The notes beneath the pieces were generated by a model, which did not search any database, was not told the origin of the DNA, and was given only the letters and a program-made list of their open reading frames with translations. Below, one piece after another: positions 46,200 to 56,164 of a stretch of DNA of 64,000 nt. Each line of letters begins with the position of its first letter. Position 1 is the stretch's first letter. The position numbers were made by a program, and so were the translations under genes. The DNA is from Cryptomeria japonica (taxonomy: Eukaryota > Streptophyta > Pinopsida > Cupressales > Cupressaceae): NCBI RefSeq assembly GCF_030272615.1, contig NC_081407.1, positions 142,606,897 through 142,670,896 on the forward strand, written 5' to 3'.

Positions 46200-49100
46200 A
46201 TGTTTAAGAGGGATGCACCAAAGCTAAACAAGTCAAGTTTCCCTACATGGTAGAAAAGGATGAAGCTATACCTATGAGGAATTGGAGAATATGTTGTATA
46301 TTATCTGGAGAATGATTTCATTACACCTAGCACCTATCCATTGACAATGGAAGAGAAAAAGGCAAAGCAAGAACATATTCAAGCAATGATTGAAATAACA
46401 TCTACATTGACCGACTCAGAGTGTAATGATCTAGAAGGTTGCAATGATGCCAAGGCAATGTGGGACAAGCTCATATTTGTGTATGGTGGTGATGAACATG
46501 TTCAAAGAGAAAAAGTGGACAGTCTAAGAGGACAACTTGAATCTATGAGAATGAATGAAGGTGAGAACATAACCCAGAAAAGTACAAGGTTAAAGGAGAT
46601 TGTCAATCAAATCAAAGGAGCAGGAGGAACCATTGAACATAAGGATGTCACAAGTAAGTTATTAAGAACCCTTCTACCTGCTTATGCAATCCGAGTCTCT
46701 ACAATCAATGAATTGAGGTCTATACCCAATATGCTAGTTTCTTTGGATGCTACTATTGGTAAGCTACATGCATTTGAGTTAAGTAACTTTGATAATAGTG
46801 GATCTTCGGTAAATAAAGTTGAATCTGCATTTAGTTCTTTTCATCTTGATGAATCTGATGATTACAATTATAGAAAGTATAAGTACTTTGAAGGGAATCA
46901 CAGTGGAGCAAGTGAAAAATTTCGCAAAAACATGGAGGAGGTACACAAACTTTATGAAGAAATCAAAAAGCAAGAAGAGTTTGAAGCACTATTAGCCAGA
47001 AGGCTACCGAGAGGAAAAGGTAAGTACAAAGGAAAGTTGCCTTTGAAATGTTTTAACTGTGATAGAATAGGACATATGGCTTCTAATTGTCCTAACAAAG
47101 AATCCAGTGAAAAGAGAGATTACCGAGATGACAGACAGAAAGATAATCATTACAAAGGACATCGAGACTTCAGAAGAAGAGATAAAAAGACATGTCTAAC
47201 AGCTGATGAGGAATCTAATGATGATAAATCAGATGAAACCGATACAGAGGAAGTTGTTTATGTGGCTATCAAAGATGGATCAGATGAAGAAAGGTACAAA
47301 GAAAAAGCTTTAATATCTCACATAAATACTAATGATTCTTGTATCATAGATAGTGGATGCTCACATCACATGACAGGTGATAAACACAAGTTTGTTATAT
47401 TAGAAGATTATGATGGAGGTTATGTAAGATTTGGTAATGATGCACCATGTCCAATGAGAGGTAAAGGATCTATAACACTTCTTGACAATGCTAAATGTAA
47501 TGATGTTTATTGGGTTGAAGGTTTGAAATACAATTTGTTGAGTGTAGCACAGCTAAACAATACAGGATACCGAATAGAGTTTCAGAAAGGAATTGTCAAA
47601 TTTCATGACAAGCATGGAAAGTTAGCAGCTACCGGGACATAAACAAAAGGTAACACATTTCACCTTGACTCAACTTGGAATAAGTGTCTATATGCAAAGA
47701 TAGATGATACCTGGTTATGGTATAAAAGGTTTTGTCATGTAAATTTTGATAATCTGATCAAAATAAGCAAGAAGCACCGAGTAAGAGGTCTACCGAGTCA
47801 TGAGAAACCTGAGAATGCTATGTGTCGAGGATGCCACATGGGTAAGATGACAAGATCAAGCTTTACAAGTAAGTCCTACACTTCTAAAGGAATTTTAGAT
47901 CTTGTGCATACTGATCTTTGTGGTCCTATGAAAGTTTAGAGTTATTATGGTGATAAGTATTTCATATTATTTGTGGATGATTACTCAAGGATGATGTCAG
48001 TAATGTTTTTAAAAGAAAAATACGAAGCTTTTCAAATGTTTAAATGGTACAAGGCAAGAGTTGAAAATGAAACAGGAAGACAACTGAAATGTCTTAGATC
48101 TGATAGAGGAAGAGAGTTCACTTCTGATGAATTTAACTTATACTGCAATGATCATGGTATAAAGAGGCAAGTATTTGCACTGAGAGCACCCCAGCAAAAT
48201 GGGATAGCTGAGAGAAGAAACAGATTAATTGTGGATTGTGCAAGAACCTTGATGATAGAAAAGAAGGTACCTCAAACATTTTGGAGAGAAGCAATCAGCA
48301 CTGCAGTTTACACCCTAAACTGAGTACATCTGAAGAAAGGAACTTTGAAGACACCATATGAAATATGGTATGACAAGAAACCTAATGTAAGTTATTTTAA
48401 AATCTTTGGAAGTAGATGCTATGTTCACAAAGATGACATAAATGGTAAGTTTGATCAGAAAAGTGAAGAAGGAATATTTCTTGGTTATTCTTCTAGAAGC
48501 AAAGCATTTAAATGTCTGATCAAATCATCTAACAAAATAGTAGAAAGTGCAAATGTGAAAATTGATGAATTTGCAGAAAGAAATGATGAAGGAAACTCCA
48601 AAGAACCAGAAGATTATGAAGGATTTATATATGTTCAACCGAGAAGTCCTACCGAGAAAACTGCTAAAGGAAATGAAGAGAACATCCAGTTACTGAGTGA
48701 TGAAGAAGATCATATAGAATCTACCAAGCCTATATTAGCCAAGTATGTTAGAAGGAATCATGCATCAAGTCAGATTATAGGAGATAAGAATGATCCAGTG
48801 ATGACAAGGAATAAACTCAGACAGAACACATGTATGATATTTGAATTTGAACCAAGGATAGTGAAAGAGGCATTTAATGGTGAAGATTGGATAAATGCTA
48901 TGAAAGAAGAGATTGATCAAATCAAGAAGAATGATACATGGACACTGGTCCCAAGACTGAAGGACAAAAATGTAATTGGTACAAAGTGGATTTTTAGAAA
49001 CAAGCTGAATGAAAAAGGTGAGGTCATTTGAAATAAAGCAAGACTAGTTTGCAAAGGTTATGCTCAAGAAGAAGGAATTGATTATGGTGAGACTTTTGCA

Positions 49101-50387
49101 CCTGTGGCAAGACTTGAAGGAGTAAGAACATTGTTGGCATACACTACTTACAAGAATTTCAAAGTATATCAAATGGATGTCAAATCTGCATTTCTGAATG
49201 GTATATTAGAAGAAGAAGTTTTAATTGAACAACGTGAAGGATTTGTTGAAGGAGATAATAAAGATTAGGTATGTAAACTGAACAAAGCTTTATATGGTCT
49301 AAAACAAGCACCTAGAGCATGGTATGAAAAATTGCACTCTTATTTAATCAAGATTGGTTTTATAAGGACAAGTGAAAACAACAATATGTACATGAAGAAT
49401 GATGAAGACAATGGAATACTAATCTCAACCATATTTGTTGATAATATTATCTTTTGTGGAAATGACTCTTTATGCAAGAACTTTGGAAATGAAATGAGCA
49501 AAGAATTTGAGATGTCATTAATAGGTGAGATAAAGTATTTTATAGGTCTACAGATACTGCAAATGAAAGATGAGATTTTCATTACTCAATCCAAGTACAT
49601 AAAGGAAATCTTGAAGAAATTTGGAATGGAGGATTCAAAACCAGTAAGTACTCCTATGACTACCAACTGTAAACTATCAAAGAATGATGAATCTGCATCT
49701 ATTGATAAGACACTTTACCGATCTATGATTGGAAAGTTGCAATATGTTATTCACAACAGGCCAGATATAACACATGCAGTAGGTATAGTTGCAAGATTTT
49801 CTGTAGATCCCAAGGATACACATATGATAGCAATCAAGAGAATTTTCAGATACTTGAAAGGCACTAAGGATTATGGCTTAGTATATTAGAAAGGAAATGA
49901 CTTTGATTTAAAAGTTTATATTGATGCTGATTGGGCAGGCAACATAGATGACAGGAAAAGCACAAGTGGTGGAGCTTTCTTTTTAGGAGAAAGACTAGTG
50001 AGTTGGCTTAGCAAGAAACAAGGATGTATTTCACAGTCAACAACAAAAGCTGAATATGTTGCTACAGCATTGAACTGTACCAATATAGCGTGGATCAAAC
50101 AACTGTTGGAAGGCATAAATGAGAAAGTTACCGAGCCAGTAACTATATTCTGTGATAATACTAGTGCCATTAACATTTCAAAGAATCTTGTTATGCACTC
50201 TAAGACAAAGCACATCTCTATCAAATATCATTATCTTAGAGAAGAAGCTGAAGACAAGAAAGTGGTGTTGGAGTATGTTAGCTCAAAGGAACAAATAGCA
50301 GATATTTTCACCAAGCCACTGCCAAGGGACACTTTTGAGTATCTCAGAAGTAAGTTAGGGGTCCTACCCCTATCTTCTACTCATTGA
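46200..50387 (+). pseudogene. copia-3 Gag-Pol polyprotein, one frame with eight premature stops
   Basis: A continuous 1,396-codon frame from ATG 46200 to TGA 50387. Gag (UBN2 type) carries the knuckle CFNCDRIGHMASNC (~residue 281). Protease active site: DSGCSHHM (~384). Integrase: zinc region WYKRFCH...CRGCHMGK, with the first His of HHCC now Tyr; core VDDYSRM and [40 protein letters not shown] and FVDN in place of YVDD. RNase H: YIDADWAGNIDDRKSTSG, QSTTKAEYVA and FCDNTSAI. Premature stops are at 46251, 46275, 47640, 47937, 48321, 49029, 49266 and 49887; I see no frameshift. It could not support its own transposition. Confidence 0.95.
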
Positions 50388-50764
50388 CCGAGTTCAGTGA
50401 AAGCATCAATTCGATGACTCTAAAGAATACCTTTTAGGAGTTGATACTGATTTACACACTTTAGGATGTTTTCTAAAGGTGTGCAGGAAACAAAAATAGG
50501 GAACAGGAATTGAAGACAAAATGCTCTAACTGAGACTGAGTTGATATCGAACAACAAAGAAATTACTTCACACAGGAAGAAATTATGTATTAGTTTTCTT
50601 TTGGCATTGTTGTCAAAGGGGGAGAAGACTAATGTATGGGGGAGAAGACTAATGACAGGGGGAGAGCATTTCAGCAATCTGAGCAATCACAATCACAACA
50701 ATCTGAATTTAAATCTTTTTTGGTCAAATCAATTGGTTTTGCCATCAATGCCAAAGGGGAAGAT
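50388..50764 (+). other. copia-3 3' noncoding region with polypurine tracts
   Basis: AAAGGGGAAGAT (50753-50764) ends at the LTR and is the polypurine tract. Upstream, 'gggggagaagactaatg' occurs twice in tandem (near 50626-50660), followed by 'cagggggagagc', giving extra purine tracts. No gene. Confidence 0.75.
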
Positions 50765-52225
50765 TGTTGGCATTTCAATTAGGATATTGAGAAGGTTGTT
50801 GATAATTATGGATATAACTGATTAAGGATGTTTACTGTCTTCACAATATTATTTTGTCATTGATGCCAAGAAATTGATTTTTTGATTTAGTATGATGTTG
50901 CCATATCTTAAGAAGTATGTTTTGAAGAGAATTAAGATGTCGGTAAAAGACACAGAAAGAATGTGATGAATAAGGGGAGGAATAAGTTATTCAGTGGGCA
51001 ACTATTATCGAGTTAGACAATGATGAGATCATGTTGTTTAGATTGTTCTGATATCCTACATATGCTATTGTTTGTAAAGTTAATACTATACTATGTTATT
51101 GAGCAAGGAACCTAGTTGGTAAACCCTAAGGTTGTCGCTATCGGTTAATGAAGGCGGAATGTCTACCGAGTGAAGTTTAGTATTTACCGAGTTGCAACTG
51201 AGTAATAACAGAATGCATTGGATGAATACATGCATTATTAAATGATGGAAGCTAATGAGCTGGTTATGATTAAATGATTGATACAATGTCTATGAAGTTT
51301 GTTAAGGATCTTTGGCAATGGAAGATCAGCAGGATGATCTATAGCTCAGATTGAACCGCAATACCCTAGCACAAGTTCCAAGAAATGTATGCAAGTTTGA
51401 AGGTGAGGTAAAACATTTTCAGATTGAAGGATACATTGAACTTGGTCAAGATTAAAGATCTGATGGCTATGATTGATCATAGGAAATGTGATCAAAGAGA
51501 TTAAGCGGTTAGCAAATTGTTTATAAATAAGGAACTATTGATAAACAATGTATGCGGGCAAGTGTAAGCACATGGATGCTACATAGTGATTACCGAGCAC
51601 AGAAGCTTGAAGACCTGTTTGAAAAACAGAGTAAGGAGCCTAGCAGAGGGACAAGATAAGTCCTATGACTAGATTGTATTGAGCAAATAAGAATCCGCTT
51701 TAGCATTTTAGATGCAAAGTTGCAGACATACTCATTACTATTATTTATTTGTAAGTGACAGAAAATCTCTTAACCGAGTGGAATTAATAGTCTTATTTGT
51801 AAATCCTCTAGCAACGTGACATTCTGATTGAGTGTTTGAAATCCTTTAACAAGGTCACCTCTAACAAGGTGAAGATCCTAACACATCTGAGGGAAATCCC
51901 TTAACCGGGTCACATCTAGCAATGTGTTTGTAATCTTTAACAGGATTTTCTTTTAACTGAGCATACTTTAGAAGAGTATATTTCTTAGTGGGTCCAAAAT
52001 CCCACAGTGGTTTTTCCCTATTTGGGTTTCCACGTTAAATCTGGTGTTATGAGTGTTGTTATGATTATGTGTTCTTAAGTTTGCATGTTTTACAGTTTTG
52101 GTTACATATATCTGTTAAAGCTACCGAGGTTGAATCTGTTGAATATATTGAAGATTAAGTTTGTATGAATCACCCCCCCCCCCCCCCCCATCTCATCTTA
52201 TTAACAATTGGCATCAGAGCTAACA
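50765..52225 (+). repeat. copia-3 3' LTR
   Basis: TGTTGGCATTTCAATTAGG...AGCTAACA, followed by the CTTTT duplication. A C-run of 17 or so at 52172-52190 is longer than in the 5' LTR. An inner primer-site-like copy TGGCATCAGAGC lies at 52209-52220, before the LTR end. Confidence 0.93.
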
Positions 52226-52289
52226 CTTTTTGGATTTCAGTTTTGGGATAACAATTTTGATTTTTCTCATGAGTGTTGCCATTAATGCC

Positions 52290-52301
52290 AAAGGGGGAGA
52301 T
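52290..52301 (+). other. Polypurine tract of pol-less element, copy 1
   Basis: AAAGGGGGAGAT immediately before TGTTGGCATT. It differs from copia-3's AAAGGGGAAGAT by one base, and both LTRs start with the same ten bases. Confidence 0.85.
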
Positions 52302-53100
52302 TGTTGGCATTCTACACTCTTATTAGAATAGTTGATGTTTTCATTGATGGAAACCAACTGGCAACCAATCAGAAATAGATTTCTACATGCCCGACATCAC
52401 ATATATTATACACCGACAGACACCGGCACTGGCAGGCACTTACACTGACATTCAGATTACATTGGAAACAAAGCATACCAATATTCCAGCCGACATGGGA
52501 TGAACTTTTGTTTATTGTAATATAATTATATTTAGTAAGTCGATATGGTATATTCTAAAAGACATATATGTATGAGATCTTATAGGTCATTTGATAAGAG
52601 ACATATATGATATGTATGGTAGAAAATAATTATTTAGTGACAACGAAGGTTTCTGGATAAGGTATCTATCTGAGCTTAAACCGGTACTGAACCTGGCATT
52701 AGAGATGTTGTTTTGAGCAGTACATTGTATTATATTTAATTATCCATTTTGTAGTCAGTGAGACTCTTCTTTGAGCAGTGAGCTCTAGGCTGTTGGCCTC
52801 CCTGCATGTGCAGGCCCCTTATTGTAAGTAGTATTTATTCATTGGTCAGTGAGTAAATATTGTGGGTCACAAATCCCACCAAGGTTTTTTTCCTGTACAG
52901 TGGGTTTCCTCTTTAAATATCTTGTGTTATGGTGTGTTTCTATGATATCTCTGTTATTTGTGTTTACTGCATTAATTCTTATTTACTGGTACACTGTTTT
53001 GGGTTGCAAAGTTATAAATAAGTTTAAATGTTTTGTTAATCGGTTAGACACTAATTCACCCCCCCTCTCAGTGTCTTTGGGAATGTCATTGAATCTAACA
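52302..53100 (+). repeat. 3' LTR of pol-less element, copy 1
   Basis: TGTTGGCATTCTACACTC...TTGAATCTAACA, 799 bp, matching 39085-39903 with scattered substitutions and a short deletion in the 'aactggcaacc' repeat. The satellite resumes directly after it. Confidence 0.9.
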
Positions 53101-55735
53101 AACAGATCGTTCACAGGTGCCACGGATTCTGAGTTAGGTCCCATCAAAGTTTGAAATTTTTTAGCACTTAGGGTGCTCAAGGGACGATGCTGGTAGGGTA
53201 TGACCTCGAGTGTTCGACTGAGTGGGGGGGACAATAGGAGCATGCATAGGGTAATAATGCCTAACTGGACATGTTGGAGCCAACGGTTCATTATCACGAC
53301 GAGCAGATCGAGAAATTGGCCACGTGACAACATTTGATTGAATGAGACGGAAAATTGAAAAACCAAGATAGGATTTTGTAGGGACCCCTCTCGTGGCCCT
53401 GTAGGTTCAAACAAATCTTTTGTAGGTGCCAGGGATTCTGAGTTAGGTCTCGTTAAAGTTTGACAATTTTTAGCACTTGGGGAGCTCAAGGGACGACACC
53501 GGTAGGGTATGACCCCGAGTGTTCGACCAAGTGGGGGGGAAAAATAGGAGCATGTATAGGGTAATAATGCCTAATTGGACATGTTGGAGCTGACAGTTCA
53601 TTATCACGACAAGAAGAATGAGAAACTGGCCACTCGACAACATTCGATTGAATGAGACTGACGATTTTTTCGCCAACTGAAAAAATATTGCTCTAATAAA
53701 ACGGTAGGGAAACTTGAAAAAACAAGATAGATTTTTATAGGGACCCCTCTCATGGCCCCGTAGATTCAAATGGATCATTTGCAAGTGCTACGGATTCTGA
53801 GTTAGGGTCCGGCAAAGTTTCACAATTTTTAGCACTTAGGGTGCTCAAGGGACAACGTCGGTAGGGTATGACTCGAGCGTTTGACAGAGTGGGGGGGGGA
53901 AATAGGAGCATGCATAGGGTAATAATGCATAACTGGACATGTCAAAGCCTACGGTTTGTTATCATGATGAGCAGAACGAGAAATTGGCCACGCGACAACA
54001 TTCAATTGAATGAGACTGACGATTTTTTCGCCAACCAAAAAAATGCTACCCTAATAAACCGTAGGGAAAATTGAAAAACTGAGATAGGATTTTATAGGGA
54101 CCCCTCTCTTGGCCCCATAGGTTCAAATGGATTGTTCACAGGTGCCACAAATTCTGAGTTAGGTCCAGTCAAAGTTTGATAATTTTTAGCACTTAGGGTG
54201 CTCAAGAGACGACATCGATAGGGTATGACCCCGAGCGTTCAATCGAGTGGGGGGGAAAAATAAGAGCATGCATAGGGTAATAATGCCTAACTTGACATGT
54301 TAGAGCTGATGGTTCATTATCATGATGAGCAAAACGATAAATTGGCCATGCGACAACATTCAATTGAATGAAACTGATGTTTTTTTTGCCAATCGAACAA
54401 TGCTGCACTAATAAAACTGTAGGGAAACTTGAAAAACCAAGATAGGCTTTTGTAGGGAGCCCTCTTGTGGCCTTGTATGTTCAAACAGATCATTTTTAGG
54501 TGCCATAGATTCTGAGTTAGGTCCCATCAAAGTTTGACAATTTTTAGCACTTAGGGTGCTCAAGGGACGATGTCGGTAGGGTATGATCCCGAGCATTCGA
54601 CCGAGTGGGAGGGAAAAATAGGAACATGCATAGGTTAATAATTCCTAACTAGAAATGTTGGAGCTAACGGTTTATTATAATGACGAGCAGAACAAGAAAT
54701 TGGCCACATGACAACATTCGATTGAATGAGGCTGACGATTTTTTCGCCAATCAAAAAAATGTTGCCCTAATAAAACCCTAGGGAAACCTGAAAAATTGAG
54801 ATAGGATTTTTTAGGGACCCCTCTTGTGGCCTTGTAGGTTCAAATGGATCATTCGTAAGTGCCATGGATTCCGAGTTAGGTCCCGTCAAAGTTTGACAAT
54901 TTTTAGCACTTAGGGTGCTCAAGGGATGACGCTGGTAGGGTATGACTCTGAGTGTTCGACTGCATGGGGGGGGAAAAATAAGAGCATGCATAGGGTAATA
55001 ATGTCTAACTAGACATGTCGGATCTAACGGTTCATTATCACAATGATCAGAGCGAGAAATTGGCCATGCGACAACATTCGATTGAATGAGACTGATGATT
55101 TTTTTGCCAACCAAAAAAATACCGCCCTAATAAAACCATAGGGAAAATTGAAAAACTGAGATAGGCTTTTGTAGGGAGCCCTCTCATGGCCCTGTATGTT
55201 CAAACAGATCATTTGCAGGTGCCACAGATTCTAAGTTAGGTCCCGTCAAAGTTTGACAATTTTTAGCACTTAGGGTGCTCAAGGGACGACGCCGGTAGGG
55301 TATGACCCTGAGCGTTCGACCAAGTGCGGGGGGGGGGGGGGGAATAGGAGAATGCATAGGTTAATAATGCCTAAATGGACATGTTGGAGCTGACAGTTCA
55401 TTATCATGATGAGTAGAACAAGAAATTGGCCATGCAACAACATTCGATTGAATGAGAGTGACGATTTTTTCGCTAACCAAAAAAAATTTCCCTAATAAAA
55501 CCATAAGGAAACTTGAAAAACCGAGATAGGATTTTGTAGGTACTACTCTTGTAGCCTTGTAGGTTCAAATGGATCATTCGTAGGTGCCATGGATTCCGAG
55601 TTAGGGCCCATCAAAGTTTGACAATTTTTAGCACTTAGGGTGCTCAAGGGACGACTCTGGTAGGGTATCAACCCGAGCGTTTGATTGAGTGGGGGGGGGG
55701 GAATATGAGCATGCATAGGGTAATAATGAATTGTA
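53101..55735 (+). repeat. 359-bp tandem array (~7 units) with variable G-runs
   Basis: The landmark 'gtaggga(c/g)cc' recurs at 53381, 53740, 54097, 54455, 54814, 55174 and 55539, giving intervals of 357-365 bp. Each unit contains 'gtttgacaatttttagcact', 'ggtgctcaagggacga', 'gttcgac..agtg' plus a run of about 6-17 G, 'catgcatagggtaataatg' and 'cattcgattgaatgaga'. The array was one block with the remnant at 39030-39084 before the LTR element inserted. Open frames here are repeat translations. It lies between the transposase-like gene and the convergent gene. Confidence 0.93.
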
Positions 55736-56160
55736 TCAAGTATTGTTCATTAAATGAATTGTATTGTATTGTTCATTAAATAAATTGTATTGTTCATTAT
55801 ACAAACAACACTTACGATGAAATAAAATGAATTGTATTGTTCATTAAATAACCATTATTAACCATTGTTAATTATTAGAATGAAGATTAAAGATTTCCAT
55901 GATAACACCTTGCACAGATGAGCAACAATTTATATGATCGAATATCAACTTCTGTATATATAAAAATGTCAAATGATTACAAATGTATGTCCATACACAA
56001 ATATGGCATAAACGCCAACTCAAACAAAATGTATGTGTATATACGTGAATGTATGTCCATATACAAAATACACATGCCAAATAGACATGTAAGCATCCCA
56101 AAACTATCTATAACATCCTAAGCTACTGATGGATCATCAAAATTGATCCTCTTCGCCGTA
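55736..56160. other. AT-rich spacer with short direct repeats
   Basis: Begins with 4-5 copies of 'gaattgtattgttcattaaa' (55730-55850). The rest probably is the 3' flank of the minus-strand gene at 56165. No separate gene. Confidence 0.55.
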
Positions 56161-56164
56161 TTGC

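Larger units (their letters stand above)
44688..52225 (+). mobile_element. copia-3: full-length Ty1/copia element with dead polyprotein
   Basis: LTRs 44688-46135 (1,448 bp) and 50765-52225 (1,461 bp), an exact CTTTT duplication, a tRNA-iMet-type primer site, a single-frame polyprotein and a polypurine tract make a complete copia structure. The domain order (gag, protease, integrase, RT, RNase H) is that of Ty1/copia. By eye the LTRs differ by only a few percent, so it is the youngest layer of the nest. It lies inside the 3' part of the pol-less element. Confidence 0.95.
39085..53100 (+). mobile_element. Pol-less LTR element (LARD-like), copy 1, containing copia-3
   Basis: LTRs (819 and 799 bp) at 39085-39903 and 52302-53100, a tRNA-iMet-type primer site and a polypurine tract define a plus-strand LTR element. 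Without the copia-3 guest it is about 6.5 kb. The inside codes for a coiled-coil/zinc-knuckle gag and a second long frame of unknown function. I find no protease, integrase or RT outside the guest. Flanking 5-mers AATGA and AACAG do not match well, so the target duplication has decayed or the border is off. A second family member begins at 61917. LARD-like is a description, not a formal classification. Confidence 0.8.

Noticed and set aside
52849-55212. Frames of 60-170 codons over the LTR end and 359-bp array
   Set aside because: They follow the satellite and LTR sequence, recur unit by unit and show no protein family.
53101-55735. A CRISPR-like regular array
   Set aside because: Units are 359 bp and homogeneous with no repeat-spacer alternation, and the context is a plant genome.
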